Positions 44,746 to 58,097 of a DNA stretch of 64,000 nucleotides are shown here, one piece after another. The position numbers and the translations under genes are program-made. The first letter of the stretch is position 1, and every line of letters begins with the position of its first letter. The stretch lies in contig OZ244173.1 of assembly GCA_965216515.1 (NCBI GenBank), positions 1,922,001 through 1,986,000 of the forward strand. The letters are read 5' to 3'. The notes under the pieces are model-generated. The model made no database searches, was not told where the DNA came from, and was given only the letters and a program-made list of their open reading frames with translations. Source of the DNA: CAXMRP01 sp965216515. GTDB lineage: Bacteria; Pseudomonadota; Alphaproteobacteria; Rhizobiales; Afifellaceae.

Positions 44746-45684
44746 TCAGGAGGCGGCGCGGTCCTCCGGCATGGCGATGGCGTCCAGATCCGCATAGCGC
44801 TGTTCCATGGCCCTGATCTCGGGTTGCCCCATCAGCGCCCAAATGTCGTCTATGCCGTAAAGCAGATCCGGATGATCGACAACAATGCCGCTCTCCATGG
44901 CATCCGCCAGAATGGTCAGGGCGTTTTCCATCGCCATCAGCGCCGCGGCCGGCAACATGCGGGGCAGGGTCACACGTTTGACGCCGAGCGCCTCGAGCCG
45001 TTTCACCGGAATCAGTGGCGTCGTCGGACGGTTGCGAATGCCGAAGCCCATATTGACCGACACCGGAACAGGCGATGCATCCACCAGCCGCATGATCTGT
45101 TCTTCTCCGCCGATCGCATCGGCGAAGATCAGGTCCGCACCGGCCGCCGCGTAGAGCCGGGCGCGGCGAATGGCACCTTCAATCCCCTCAACCGCGATCG
45201 CATCGGTGCGCGCCAGAACGATGAAGTCGTCATCCTTGCGCGCCTCGCAGGCCGCCTCGATCTTGCGCGCCATCTCACGCCTGTCGATGACATCCTTGCC
45301 CGCCATGTGACCACAGCGTTTCGGGCTGACCTGATCCTCGATATTGACGCCGGCAAGTCCGGCCTCCTCGAACCTTTCAATGGTGTGATAGACCGCAACA
45401 GCGTTGCCGTAGCCGGTGTCTGCGTCGGCCATGATCGGAATGGAAACGCTGCGCGCCATCATGCGGCACGCCTCAAGATTGTCGGTCAGACCCATGATGC
45501 CGACATCCGGCACGCCAACGCGCGAATTGGCCAGACCCGCCCCTGTCGTGCAGGCTGATCTGAAACCCGTCTTTTCCACCATCCGGACGCTGTAACCATC
45601 ATAGACGCCGGGCGAGACGACAATGCCGTCCTCAGCCAGGAGTTCGCGCATGCGGCGGGCCGGCTTTTTTGCCGCTTCGGTCAT
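44746..45684 (-). CDS. Isocitrate lyase/PEP mutase superfamily lyase (methylisocitrate or dimethylmalate lyase type)
   Basis: The 312-residue TIM-barrel enzyme has the lyase signature KRCGHMAGK at residues 122-130, with Cys125 as the expected catalytic residue, plus the magnesium loop MADADTGYGN at 85-94 and ARTDAIAVEGIEGAIRRA. Known members split isocitrate, 2-methylisocitrate or 2,3-dimethylmalate, and others decarboxylate oxaloacetate or cleave P-C bonds. The KRCGH cysteine points to a C-C lyase. It starts at ATG 45684, five bases after the GntR stop, so the two are an operon. With the aconitase-like protein it would cleave a hydroxy-tricarboxylate to a dicarboxylate and a keto acid. Exact substrate unknown. 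Confidence 0.88.
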   Translation of the reverse strand: MTEAAKKPARRMRELLAEDGIVVSPGVYDGYSVRMVEKTGFRSACTTGAGLANSRVGVPDVGIMGLTDNLEACRMMARSVSIPIMADADTGYGNAVAVYHTIERFEEAGLAGVNIEDQVSPKRCGHMAGKDVIDRREMARKIEAACEARKDDDFIVLARTDAIAVEGIEGAIRRARLYAAAGADLIFADAIGGEEQIMRLVDASPVPVSVNMGFGIRNRPTTPLIPVKRLEALGVKRVTLPRMLPAAALMAMENALTILADAMESGIVVDHPDLLYGIDDIWALMGQPEIRAMEQRYADLDAIAMPEDRAAS

Positions 45685-45688
45685 GATG

Positions 45689-46342
45689 TCATCCTTCGTC
45701 GGTGGTCGCGGCCTGTTGGGCCAAAAGGGTTTCAAGCGATCGGGTCGCGCGTCCGATATGCGCTCGCATCAGAGATTCGGCGAGTTCGCCGTCGCGAGCC
45801 CGCATGGCACGCAGAATCTGCCAATGCTCGGTGAACGCATCTTGGCGGCGCCCCGGCTGGTCTGCCGAACGGGCGCGGTAAAGGCGCAGCAGATAGTAGA
45901 GTTCGTCGCACAATAGCGTTCGGATCTTGTCATTGCCGCAGCCCTCGGCGATCCGCACGTGCAGGTCGAGACCGACAGCCCTGCCCGCCTCGCGCGCCGC
46001 GGAAAACGCATCGAGCATTTCGTCCAGTTCGGTATCGGACATCGCCCGGGTCGCCAACCGCACCGACATGCCCTCGACCGCCTCGCGAAGCTGGAAGATC
46101 TCGATCATGTCGGGCAGCGACAGCGAAACCACACGCGCCTTCAGATAGGGCTCCTTGATGACGAGTCCGCGCCCCTGCAACTGCTTGATTGCCTCGCGGA
46201 TCGGCCCGCGCGATACTTTGAACCGCACGGCCAATGCAGCCTCGTTCAACTGGCCACCAAGGGGGATTTCGCTTGACAGGAGAAGGGCAAAGATCTCGCG
46301 CACCACGCGATCTACCAGCGTGCGTTCCTCGCCTTCCAGCAC
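45689..46342 (-). CDS. GntR family (FadR/FCD subfamily) transcriptional regulator
   Basis: The 217-residue protein has a GntR winged helix (FALLLSSEIPLGGQLNEAALAVRFKVSRGPIREAIKQLQGRGLV, about residues 18-60) and a helical FCD ligand domain with FQLREAVEGMSVRLA and conserved histidines in LDLHVRIAEG and FTEHWQIL, likely metal ligands for binding a carboxylate. It starts at GTG 46342 after AGGAGGTCGCA. An operator-like AAAGTGTTGACA overlaps the region just upstream of this ribosome site, indicating autoregulation. Matching sites at 41824 and 46432 make it the probable repressor of the whole tct/aconitase locus. The inducer is probably a pathway carboxylate. Confidence 0.92.
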   Translation of the reverse strand: MLEGEERTLVDRVVREIFALLLSSEIPLGGQLNEAALAVRFKVSRGPIREAIKQLQGRGLVIKEPYLKARVVSLSLPDMIEIFQLREAVEGMSVRLATRAMSDTELDEMLDAFSAAREAGRAVGLDLHVRIAEGCGNDKIRTLLCDELYYLLRLYRARSADQPGRRQDAFTEHWQILRAMRARDGELAESLMRAHIGRATRSLETLLAQQAATTDEG

Positions 46343-46352
46343 TGCGACCTCC

Positions 46353-46445
46353 TGTCAACACTTTGCGCGTTTTCCTGAATTGAAAGTGAACGAATAGCGG
46401 TATCCGCCCGTGGTATCAAGTCAATTCCGAAAAGTGTTGACACTT
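46353..46445. promoter_or_regulatory. Two GntR-type operators in the divergent GntR/aconitase promoter
   Basis: TGTCAACACTTT at 46353-46364 lies 11 bases before the GntR start. AAGTGTTGACACTT at 46432-46445 is a perfect 6-bp inverted repeat with a 2-base centre and contains TTGACA, a possible -35 for the aconitase operon (the -10 at 17 bases spacing reads TAACCC, a poor match). The arrangement lets one repressor control both directions. Confidence 0.7.
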
Positions 46446-46495
46446 TGACAGCATCTATCTAACCCTGCCGAACGTGGAAGCGGCAGGACAGCGGC

Positions 46496-49198
46496 ATGAC
46501 GGCAACCGTCGACATCCCATTGGTGAGAATTCACCCAGACGACGCCGATGCACATGTCGGCGTGGATCTGCGCGAACTCACAGCGTTCCGCGATCAGCCT
46601 CTGCCCCATTGTCTGCGCATCGTTCTGGAGAACCTCGCCCGCCAGGCCCTCGCCGGCGCGCAAACCATGGCCGACGTCGTCAGAATTGCCAACTGGACAC
46701 CGGATACAACCGGTTTTTGCGTGCCGTTGTCGGTCTCTCGCGTCATTCTTCCCGACAGCTCCGGCTTGCCGATGCTGATGGATCTGGCCGCGGCACGCGA
46801 TGTTGTGGCCACCCGGGGTGGCAACCCGGGAGCGGTCGAACCGAAGGTCCCTGTCACGCTTGTCGTTGATCATTCCCTGATTGTCGATGTGGCCGGCCGG
46901 CCCGATGCGAAAGCCCGAAACATGGCGCTTGAATATCGCCGCAACAGCGAGCGCTACAGTTTCTTCAAATGGGCCGAACAGGCGTTCCAGATGCTTCGCA
47001 TCGTCCCTCCCGGTGCTGGCATTATCCACCAGGTGCATCTGGAGCGGCTGGCGCAGGTCATCGAGACGGTCGAACTTCCAGGACCTGGCAGGCTTTGCGG
47101 GCCCGAATTCGTTCTGGGCTGCGACAGCCATACACCGATGGTCAACGGTCTGGGCGTTCTCGGATGGGGTGTTGGCGGAATCGATGGTGAGGCGGCTGTG
47201 CTTGGCATGGCCCATGCGGTGCGGATACCGCGCGTCGTCGGGCTGCGCCTGGCCGGGCGTCTGCCGGCCAGCGCAACGACAACGGATCTCGTCTTGCGTA
47301 TCACGGAGCGGTTGCGCGAAGTCGGCGTCGTCGGCGACTTCATCGAAGCCTTCGGCCCCAGCCTGCCCGAATTGACCGTACCCGACCGCGCCACGATCGC
47401 GAACATGTCGCCTGAGTATGGCGCGACCACCTGCTTCTTTCCGATCGACGACCAGACGCTGGCCTATCTGCGCCAGTCCGGCCGGGATGAGGCGCATGTC
47501 GCGCGCATCGCCGCTTATGCAAAATCCGTCGGATTGTTTGCCGAGGTTGGCGATTCCGAACCGGATTTCTCCAGCGTGGTCGACATTGACTTGTCCACGA
47601 TTGTCGCAAGCGTCGCCGGCCCGAAACGTCCGCAGGACCGGGTGCCGTTGACCAGACTGAAACAGGAATTCGCATCGGCGCTCACGGCGCCGGTTTCAGA
47701 GGGCGGATTTGGCCTGACACCGGATCAGGCCGTCACGCAGGTGTCGGCGAACGGCCTGAACCGCCCGGCGGCCCATGGCACGATCGCCATCGCGGCGATC
47801 ACTTCCTGCACCAACACGTCGAATCCGGCGGTCATGATCGGCGCTGGACTTTTGGCGCGCAACGCGGTCGCCAGGAATCTGTCTGTGCCGGCGGCGGTCA
47901 AGACATCGCTTGCGCCGGGATCGCGGCTGGTCACCGATTATCTGGATGAAGCCGGACTCCTGCCGCCGCTGGAGGCGCTCGGGTTTCACGTTGTCGGCTA
48001 TGGCTGTACGACCTGCTCCGGCAAGTCAGGGCCGATCGACGCCGATCTGGCGGAGGCGATTGCCGCAAACGATCTGGTTGCAGCTGCCGTCCTGTCCGGC
48101 AACCGGAACTTCGAGGGCCGCATCCACAAGGCTGTGCGCGCTTCCTACCTTGCCTCGCCACCTTTGGTGGTCGCGTTTGCACTGGCCGGCCGTATCGACA
48201 TCGATTTTGAGACCGAACCGCTCGGCACCGACAATGCCGGCCAACCGGTCTTTTTGCGCGACATCTGGCCAACATCGCAGGAAGTGCAGCGGCTCGTCGA
48301 AGCAAGCCAGCAACCGGATCGTTTCAAGGCCAGCTACGCCACGCTGTTTGGCGGGGCCGAGCTTTGGCAGTGCCTCGACGCGCCCGAAGGCGCGCGGTTC
48401 GCCTGGGACGAGCGCTCGACCTATATCCGGCGTCCTCCGTTCTTCGAACTGGCCACCGATCCGCTGCCGGATATCCTGGAAGGCCTTCGTGTCCTGATTC
48501 ATGCCGGCGACAGCTTGACCACAGACCATGTGACACCGAGCGGAGAGATCCTGCCCACCAGCCAGGCCGGGCAATATCTGACCGCCCGCTGCGTCGAACA
48601 GCAGGCCTTCAATGCAGTTACCCAGCGGCGCGGGAACCATGAGTTTATGGCGCGCGTGACTTTTGCCAATCAGAGAATGAAGAACCGCCTGGTTCCCGAA
48701 CGAGAGGGCGGCTGGACCCGAAGAGAACCCGGCGGCGCAATCGAGACCGTATTCGACGTTGCCACCGCTTATCGTGCCGCCGGTGTACCCGCCATGGTGC
48801 TGGCCGGCCGCGACTACGGCATGGGGTCCAGCCGTGACTGGGCCGCGAAAGGCCCAAGACTGCTGGGTGTGCGCCTGGTGCTGGCCCGGAATTTCGAACG
48901 CATCCATCGGGCAAACCTGATTGGAATGGGTATTGCACCCGTCACCTTCGCGCCCGGCGAAAATGCCGACAGTCTTGGTCTGACCGGGTTCGAGCGCTTC
49001 GATGTCACCGGCCTGCACACGGCGCTGCAGACCGGGTCGCCGGTGTCGATCGTCGCCCATGGATCGCAAGGCCGAAGCACATTCCATGGCCATCTCGATC
49101 TGGCAGATGATCGCGAAGCGGTCCAGCTGCAAAGCGGTGGGTTGTTTGCAACGCTGCTCGATGGTTTGGAAAACGGGGAGCAATGCGATGCCGGATGA
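46496..49198 (+). CDS. Divergent aconitase-family hydratase (AcnA type)
   Basis: The 900-residue protein is a full-length AcnA-type homologue. The Fe-S ligands are present: Cys438 in ITSCTNTSNP, Cys504 and Cys507 in YGCTTCSGKSGP. So are GCDSHTPMVNGLGVLGWGVGG, SGNRNFEGRIHKAV and the swivel-domain GRDYGMGSSRDWAAKGP. Several positions differ from housekeeping aconitases: GGIDGEA instead of GGIEAEA, GIIHQVHLE instead of GICHQVNLE, and CSGKSGP instead of CIGNSGP. These suggest a paralogue for an aconitate-like substrate rather than the TCA enzyme. It leads a plus-strand operon with the three following genes and is divergent from GntR. The predicted reaction is reversible hydration of a cis-aconitate-type acid. 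Confidence 0.88.
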   Translation: MTATVDIPLVRIHPDDADAHVGVDLRELTAFRDQPLPHCLRIVLENLARQALAGAQTMADVVRIANWTPDTTGFCVPLSVSRVILPDSSGLPMLMDLAAARDVVATRGGNPGAVEPKVPVTLVVDHSLIVDVAGRPDAKARNMALEYRRNSERYSFFKWAEQAFQMLRIVPPGAGIIHQVHLERLAQVIETVELPGPGRLCGPEFVLGCDSHTPMVNGLGVLGWGVGGIDGEAAVLGMAHAVRIPRVVGLRLAGRLPASATTTDLVLRITERLREVGVVGDFIEAFGPSLPELTVPDRATIANMSPEYGATTCFFPIDDQTLAYLRQSGRDEAHVARIAAYAKSVGLFAEVGDSEPDFSSVVDIDLSTIVASVAGPKRPQDRVPLTRLKQEFASALTAPVSEGGFGLTPDQAVTQVSANGLNRPAAHGTIAIAAITSCTNTSNPAVMIGAGLLARNAVARNLSVPAAVKTSLAPGSRLVTDYLDEAGLLPPLEALGFHVVGYGCTTCSGKSGPIDADLAEAIAANDLVAAAVLSGNRNFEGRIHKAVRASYLASPPLVVAFALAGRIDIDFETEPLGTDNAGQPVFLRDIWPTSQEVQRLVEASQQPDRFKASYATLFGGAELWQCLDAPEGARFAWDERSTYIRRPPFFELATDPLPDILEGLRVLIHAGDSLTTDHVTPSGEILPTSQAGQYLTARCVEQQAFNAVTQRRGNHEFMARVTFANQRMKNRLVPEREGGWTRREPGGAIETVFDVATAYRAAGVPAMVLAGRDYGMGSSRDWAAKGPRLLGVRLVLARNFERIHRANLIGMGIAPVTFAPGENADSLGLTGFERFDVTGLHTALQTGSPVSIVAHGSQGRSTFHGHLDLADDREAVQLQSGGLFATLLDGLENGEQCDAG

Positions 49199-49598
49199 GT
49201 TGCGCCGGGCCATTCACACCGTCGAAAGCTATCTGGCCGCGATGGAAGCCCGCGACCTCGACCGCGCGCGCGCCCTCGTAGCCGCGGGCGATCTCGATTT
49301 GATCTTTCCCGGCGGCCGGCGGTTTTCACGGATCGATGAAATCGTCGCCAATTCGAGCGGACGCTATGCGGCGATCGGAAAGGTGATCAGGCGACGCTCG
49401 GCCTGGACCGAAAACGGGCGCATAAATGTGGTGTTCGCCGGGGTGCTGCACGGACGCTGGCCGGATGGAGTGCCGTTCTATGACATCCGGTTCATCGACC
49501 TCTTCGAGCTGACAAACGGCCGGATCACCCGGCAGGAAGTCTGGAATGACGCCGGCGAACATCTGCTGGCTCAGGTACAACATGAGACCCGACGATGA
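49188..49598 (+). CDS. SnoaL-like/NTF2-fold small protein
   Basis: The 136-residue protein has the cone-shaped SnoaL/NTF2 pattern: an N-terminal helix VESYLAAMEARDLDRARALV, a DLIFPGGRRF strand, and the C-terminal pair FYDIRFIDLFELTNGRITRQEVWND. Such proteins are isomerases, cyclases, hydratases or binding proteins; residues do not decide which. The start at ATG 49188, with GGGGAG upstream, lies inside the end of the aconitase gene (11-base overlap), and its stop overlaps the next start by four bases. This tight packing shows it is part of the pathway. Isomerisation of a double bond or hydrolysis of an intermediate is a guess. Confidence 0.72.
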   Translation: MPDELRRAIHTVESYLAAMEARDLDRARALVAAGDLDLIFPGGRRFSRIDEIVANSSGRYAAIGKVIRRRSAWTENGRINVVFAGVLHGRWPDGVPFYDIRFIDLFELTNGRITRQEVWNDAGEHLLAQVQHETRR

Positions 49599-50953
49599 GC
49601 TGCGATCTGTTGCTCAAGAACGGAGAGATTGTTTTTCCCGGCCAGACGATCCGCTGCGGCAGCGTCCTGGTCAGCGGCGGCAGGATCGCTGCCCTTCTGG
49701 ATCGCGGCGAAGCATGCAGCGCGGCACGCGTGATCGACTGCACCGACCGCTGGATCCTGCCCGGTGTCATCGATCCGCACACCCATATCGGCTTTGGCGA
49801 CCGGGAGAACGATTGGGCGACAGAGACCGCAACTGCCGCGCTGGGTGGCGTCACCGGTTTGATGAGTTTCTGGCGACACGACGATCTCGGCGAATCGACC
49901 GGGCCCTGGATCGCGGCCGGCGAAGCCCGGGCGAAGACCGATTTCGGTTTGCACTTTGGCGTCACCTCGCGCCGCCATGTCGCCGAACTTGGCGAACTGT
50001 CAAAGCGGTTCGGCGTCACGTCGATCAAGGTGTATCTGATGTACAAGGGCGCGACCGGCGCCGCCAAGGGCTTCACGGACGTCGATGATGCTCTTCTTTA
50101 TTCGGCGCTTCAAGCCGGCTCGGAGATCAGGGGCGGTGTGGTCGGTGTGCATTGCGAGAACACTGAGGTGATCCCGGTCTTCCGCGATCCGCTGAAAGCG
50201 GCCGGCCGTGACGATCTCGGCGCCTGGGATGAGCAATCGCCCGGATTTCTTGAGACCGAGAACGTGTTCCGCGTGGCCTTCTTTGGCGAAAAGGCCGGCT
50301 GCGATGTCAACATCGTGCATATGTCGGCTGTCGAAAGCCTCCACCTGATCCGCCGCCTGCGCCGCAGTGACCGCCCGAAAATCAATATCGAAACCTGTAT
50401 CCACTATCTGTCCCTGACCAGGGACAGCCCGCTCGGTCCGGTTGGCAAGGTCAATCCACCCCTGCGGTCGCAAGCCGATGTCGACGGACTTTGGGAGGGG
50501 GTTTGTACCGGCGATATCCAGACGATCGGGTCGGATCATGTGCCGCGCAAGATCTCCACAAAGGGGCCCGACATCTGGTCGGCAACGGCCGGCTTCCCGG
50601 GTATCGCACAAGTGCTGCCGGTCTTGATCGAAGAGGGATACTACAAGCGGCAGATCCCAATCGAACAGCTCGTGGCCACCACGTCCTGCAATGTTGCGGA
50701 CCTTTATTCCCTCCCGGGAAAGGGTCGAATCGCACCCGGATACGACGCCGACTTCGCAATCGTCGATCCGGCTGGGGCGACCAGCGTTGCCGCAAGCGCC
50801 TATCCGTCATTTTCCGACTATTCGCCCTATGCCGGTACGACGTTTCGCGGCGCCATCACCCACACGATTCTGCGCGGCAAAGTGGTGGTTGACGATGGCA
50901 GGTTGTCCCCGCAGCCGCCGGCACCGGGCCGCTACCTGCACCGCGCGCCCTGA
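49595..50953 (+). CDS. Cyclic amidohydrolase (dihydropyrimidinase/hydantoinase/dihydroorotase family)
   Basis: The 452-residue enzyme has every metal ligand of the D-hydantoinase group: His62 and His64 in DPHTHIG, the carbamylated Lys145 in SIKVYLMYKG, His186 in GVHCEN, His242 in IVHMSA and Asp314 in GSDHVP. The family opens cyclic amides or imides: hydantoins, dihydropyrimidines, dihydroorotate, allantoin, phthalimide-like imides. It shares four bases with the SnoaL-like gene (ATGA). No pyrimidine or allantoin gene is near; the surrounding enzymes act on tri- and dicarboxylates, which suggests that the ring carries a carboxylate. The product would be a half-amide for the downstream amidase. 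Confidence 0.9.
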   Translation: MSCDLLLKNGEIVFPGQTIRCGSVLVSGGRIAALLDRGEACSAARVIDCTDRWILPGVIDPHTHIGFGDRENDWATETATAALGGVTGLMSFWRHDDLGESTGPWIAAGEARAKTDFGLHFGVTSRRHVAELGELSKRFGVTSIKVYLMYKGATGAAKGFTDVDDALLYSALQAGSEIRGGVVGVHCENTEVIPVFRDPLKAAGRDDLGAWDEQSPGFLETENVFRVAFFGEKAGCDVNIVHMSAVESLHLIRRLRRSDRPKINIETCIHYLSLTRDSPLGPVGKVNPPLRSQADVDGLWEGVCTGDIQTIGSDHVPRKISTKGPDIWSATAGFPGIAQVLPVLIEEGYYKRQIPIEQLVATTSCNVADLYSLPGKGRIAPGYDADFAIVDPAGATSVAASAYPSFSDYSPYAGTTFRGAITHTILRGKVVVDDGRLSPQPPAPGRYLHRAP

Positions 50954-50967
50954 CAAGAGGAACAACG

Positions 50968-51681
50968 ATGACCGAGCGAATCTGGGACAGGTTTCTGACC
51001 GATCATGACAAGCAGATCTTTCGGCTCGCCGGTTATGGAAAGCGCGGCGGTTTCGGCAAGCGGCCGGCTTTGTTCATCATCGACGTTCAGCATAATTTCT
51101 GCGGCGATGCGCCCGGCGAAAGCCATGAGGAGGGCATCCGCAAATATCGCACCCATTGCGGACCGGCCGGCTGGAACGCCGTGCCGCATATCGAGCGGCT
51201 GATGCATTTGGCGCGCAAGATCGACATCCCGATCTTCTACACCCAGAGCGAACGGCGTCCGGACATGATCGACAGCGGCGTGCAGGTTTCAAAGAGCCAT
51301 CGCGGGCATGAAACGACATCCCGGGAGGGTACACACGCCACGCAGACGGTCGCGCCTCTGGCGCCGCGCCCCCAGGATATCTTGATCGGCAAGCGCAAGC
51401 CGTCGGCCTTTTTTGGGACGCTGTTCATGAGCCATCTGAACTATCTGGACGTCGACACGCTGATCATGACCGGCTGCACCTCCTCCGGTTGCCTGCGCGC
51501 AACGACGGTCGATGCCTTTTCGTTCAACTTCAAGGTGGTCATCCCCGAAGAGACCGCATTTGACCGGTTCGAGGCCAGCCATGCCGTTTCGCTGTTCGAC
51601 CTGAACTGCAAATATGCCGATGTGATCGCCACCGATGAAGTGGCGGCCTACCTGGAGGGACTGGACGCGCGATCACGGTAA
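50968..51681 (+). CDS. Isochorismatase-fold amidohydrolase (N-carbamoylsarcosine amidase type)
   Basis: The 237-residue cysteine hydrolase has Asp39 in ALFIIDVQHNF, Lys144 in GKRKPSAFFGT and nucleophile Cys175 in MTGCTSSGCLRATTVDA. RKPSAFFGT and the GCxRATxVDA region closely follow N-carbamoylsarcosine amidohydrolase and related maleamate amidases. These enzymes cut a terminal amide or carbamoyl group, releasing ammonia. It starts 14 bases after the cyclic amidohydrolase, with AAGAGGAACAACG upstream, and is the last gene of the operon. Its expected task is to deamidate the half-amide produced by the preceding ring-opening enzyme. This is inferred from family and order. Confidence 0.88.
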   Translation: MTERIWDRFLTDHDKQIFRLAGYGKRGGFGKRPALFIIDVQHNFCGDAPGESHEEGIRKYRTHCGPAGWNAVPHIERLMHLARKIDIPIFYTQSERRPDMIDSGVQVSKSHRGHETTSREGTHATQTVAPLAPRPQDILIGKRKPSAFFGTLFMSHLNYLDVDTLIMTGCTSSGCLRATTVDAFSFNFKVVIPEETAFDRFEASHAVSLFDLNCKYADVIATDEVAAYLEGLDARSR

Positions 51682-51737
51682 CCGGCTTCCGAGCGCGCGA
51701 TGTCACGGCTTTTTGCGGAGGCCATTTGCGGAAGATA

Positions 51738-51769
51738 ATTCCTTCCGGCCGAGATTCCTTCCGGCCGAG
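51738..51769 (+). repeat. Two tandem copies of a 16-bp unit
   Basis: ATTCCTTCCGGCCGAG is repeated head-to-tail without a gap between the catabolic operon and the rrn terminator. It contains the palindrome CCGGCCG-like core. Function unknown. Confidence 0.7.
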
Positions 51770-51905
51770 ATAAAGTCACCGGCCGCTATCGGGCGTAGCG
51801 TACTTATTTGCCAGGACGACGCTGATGGCACCGGTTAGCTGCATCGCGGCCCAACCCGCGCCAGCCAACATGCGCGCAGACAGCCGGCAAGGACAAATTT
51901 GGGCC

Positions 51906-51940
51906 AAAAAAAAGCCCCGGGGCGAACCCGGGGCCTTTTT
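51906..51940 (-). terminator. Intrinsic terminator of the rrn operon
   Basis: An 8-bp G+C stem (51914-51921 with 51927-51934) has T8 on its minus-strand 3' side (51913-51906). The other side also has five T residues on the plus strand (51936-51940), so it may also stop plus-strand transcription from the catabolic operon ending at 51681. Confidence 0.88.
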
Positions 51941-51989
51941 CGAACGATCGACGAAGAGAAGCTGTCTCGTGGACATCCGTGTTTGGCAG

Positions 51990-52105
51990 GCCTGGCAGCG
52001 ACCTACTCTCCCGCGTCTTGAGACGAAGTACCATCGGCGCTGAGGGATTTGACGACCGAGTTCGGAATGGGATCGGGTATGGGCCCCTCGCAATAACCAC
52101 CAGGC
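51990..52105 (-). rRNA. rrf: 5S ribosomal RNA
   Basis: The minus strand shows the 5S features: a terminal stem GGCCTGG/CCAGGCC, the conserved CCCGATCCCATTCCGAACTCGG loop region and the 3' part GTACTTCGTCTCAAGACGCGGGAGAGTAGG. Ends are set by the pairing of the terminal stem and may be off by a few bases. Confidence 0.95.
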
Positions 52106-52237
52106 CGGCGAAAAACGGATATTGAAAACCGATCCGGCCCGGGGTCTGCGGACCCCGCGCCATGCGGCGTCGGTTTTCAGACACTGGTCCCGCCTGCCAA
52201 TCCAGGCGGGCGGTTGCGGGCATTGATTAATGAGAAC

Positions 52238-55579
<3,342 letters not shown>

Positions 55580-55645
55580 AGGGAATGAACCCGGGAAACA
55601 TCCCGGAAATCGGTCCCCGAACCTGCACAAACCCGACAGGGAGAA

Positions 55646-55722
<77 letters not shown>

Positions 55723-55978
55723 ACACCCTGCCCGAAATTGCACAGGGATTGGATCGAGACCGGTCGATTGCCGGCCGTTTGACAGGATCGACAATCAATT
55801 ACGTGTCGACCGACGGCAATGTGGCTGGCGGCACCCGGGCGCTGATCACGCTTGTCGAAGAAAGAGAAACGAAGACGGCGAAACTTCGCCTTTGTTTAGG
55901 CGACCGGACCTGACTGATCCGGTCTTGTTCTGAAGATGATCCGAAAGGTTATCCGGATGGATAGACCATTAGGGATCG

Positions 55979-57494
<1,516 letters not shown>

Positions 57495-58097
57495 TTGGAT
57501 GAGAACTTGTCTCGGCTTTGGGTCACGCTTCATGACGAGGACACACAATGTCACGTTGCGAATGCCCTCAATCGAACATCCGCCTCGTTACAGGTGTCTT
57601 CAAGAAACGTACCCGCCGAAGTCTCGTTTCGGCAACCGACCGCAAGGCCGGCGCCGCGCAAAAGCTTCGCCGCCTACGTTTCTCTTTCTTCCTTCCAAAT
57701 TGTCAAAGAACAGACGCCGCTATTGCCGTCCCGGTTGCATGATCGCTCTCACAACCGCCAGAGGCTCACCGGTCGAGCCGGACTTGTCCCTGGTTTTTGA
57801 AGAAACACCAAACAGCCGCGCGCCATCGCCCCGCCGCTGGTGAGGATCGGTATATATGAAGCGCGACAATCCCTGTCAACACCCGTCTCGTCAAATTCGC
57901 CAATTTCCTGTGGCCGTCCCGACATATGCGTCCGATCGGGCCCCTTGCCACGAAGTCGTCACAATCTAAAGTGACATCGTTACATTCGGTATCCGGTCAT
58001 GGTCCGTATCGGCGGTTCGGACTGATGGCAAACCGAAAGCGACGGGACGGAGGTCCGCGGCACATTCGGCCCGGGCGTCGGACGTTTAGGGGGAAAC
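57495..58097. other. rrn leader and promoter region, then the upstream region of the M23 peptidase
   Basis: The 5' part (57495-57845) is the leader of the minus-strand rrn transcript, about 350 bases. The rrn promoter is at 57851-57879. The rest is upstream of the peptidase gene on the plus strand. I see no gene. Confidence 0.65.
57851..57879 (-). promoter_or_regulatory. rrn promoter
   Basis: On the minus strand TTGACA (57879-57874) and TATATA (57856-57851) are exactly 17 bases apart, a near-perfect sigma-70 promoter. The transcript would start near 57844, about 350 bases before mature 16S. Confidence 0.88.
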
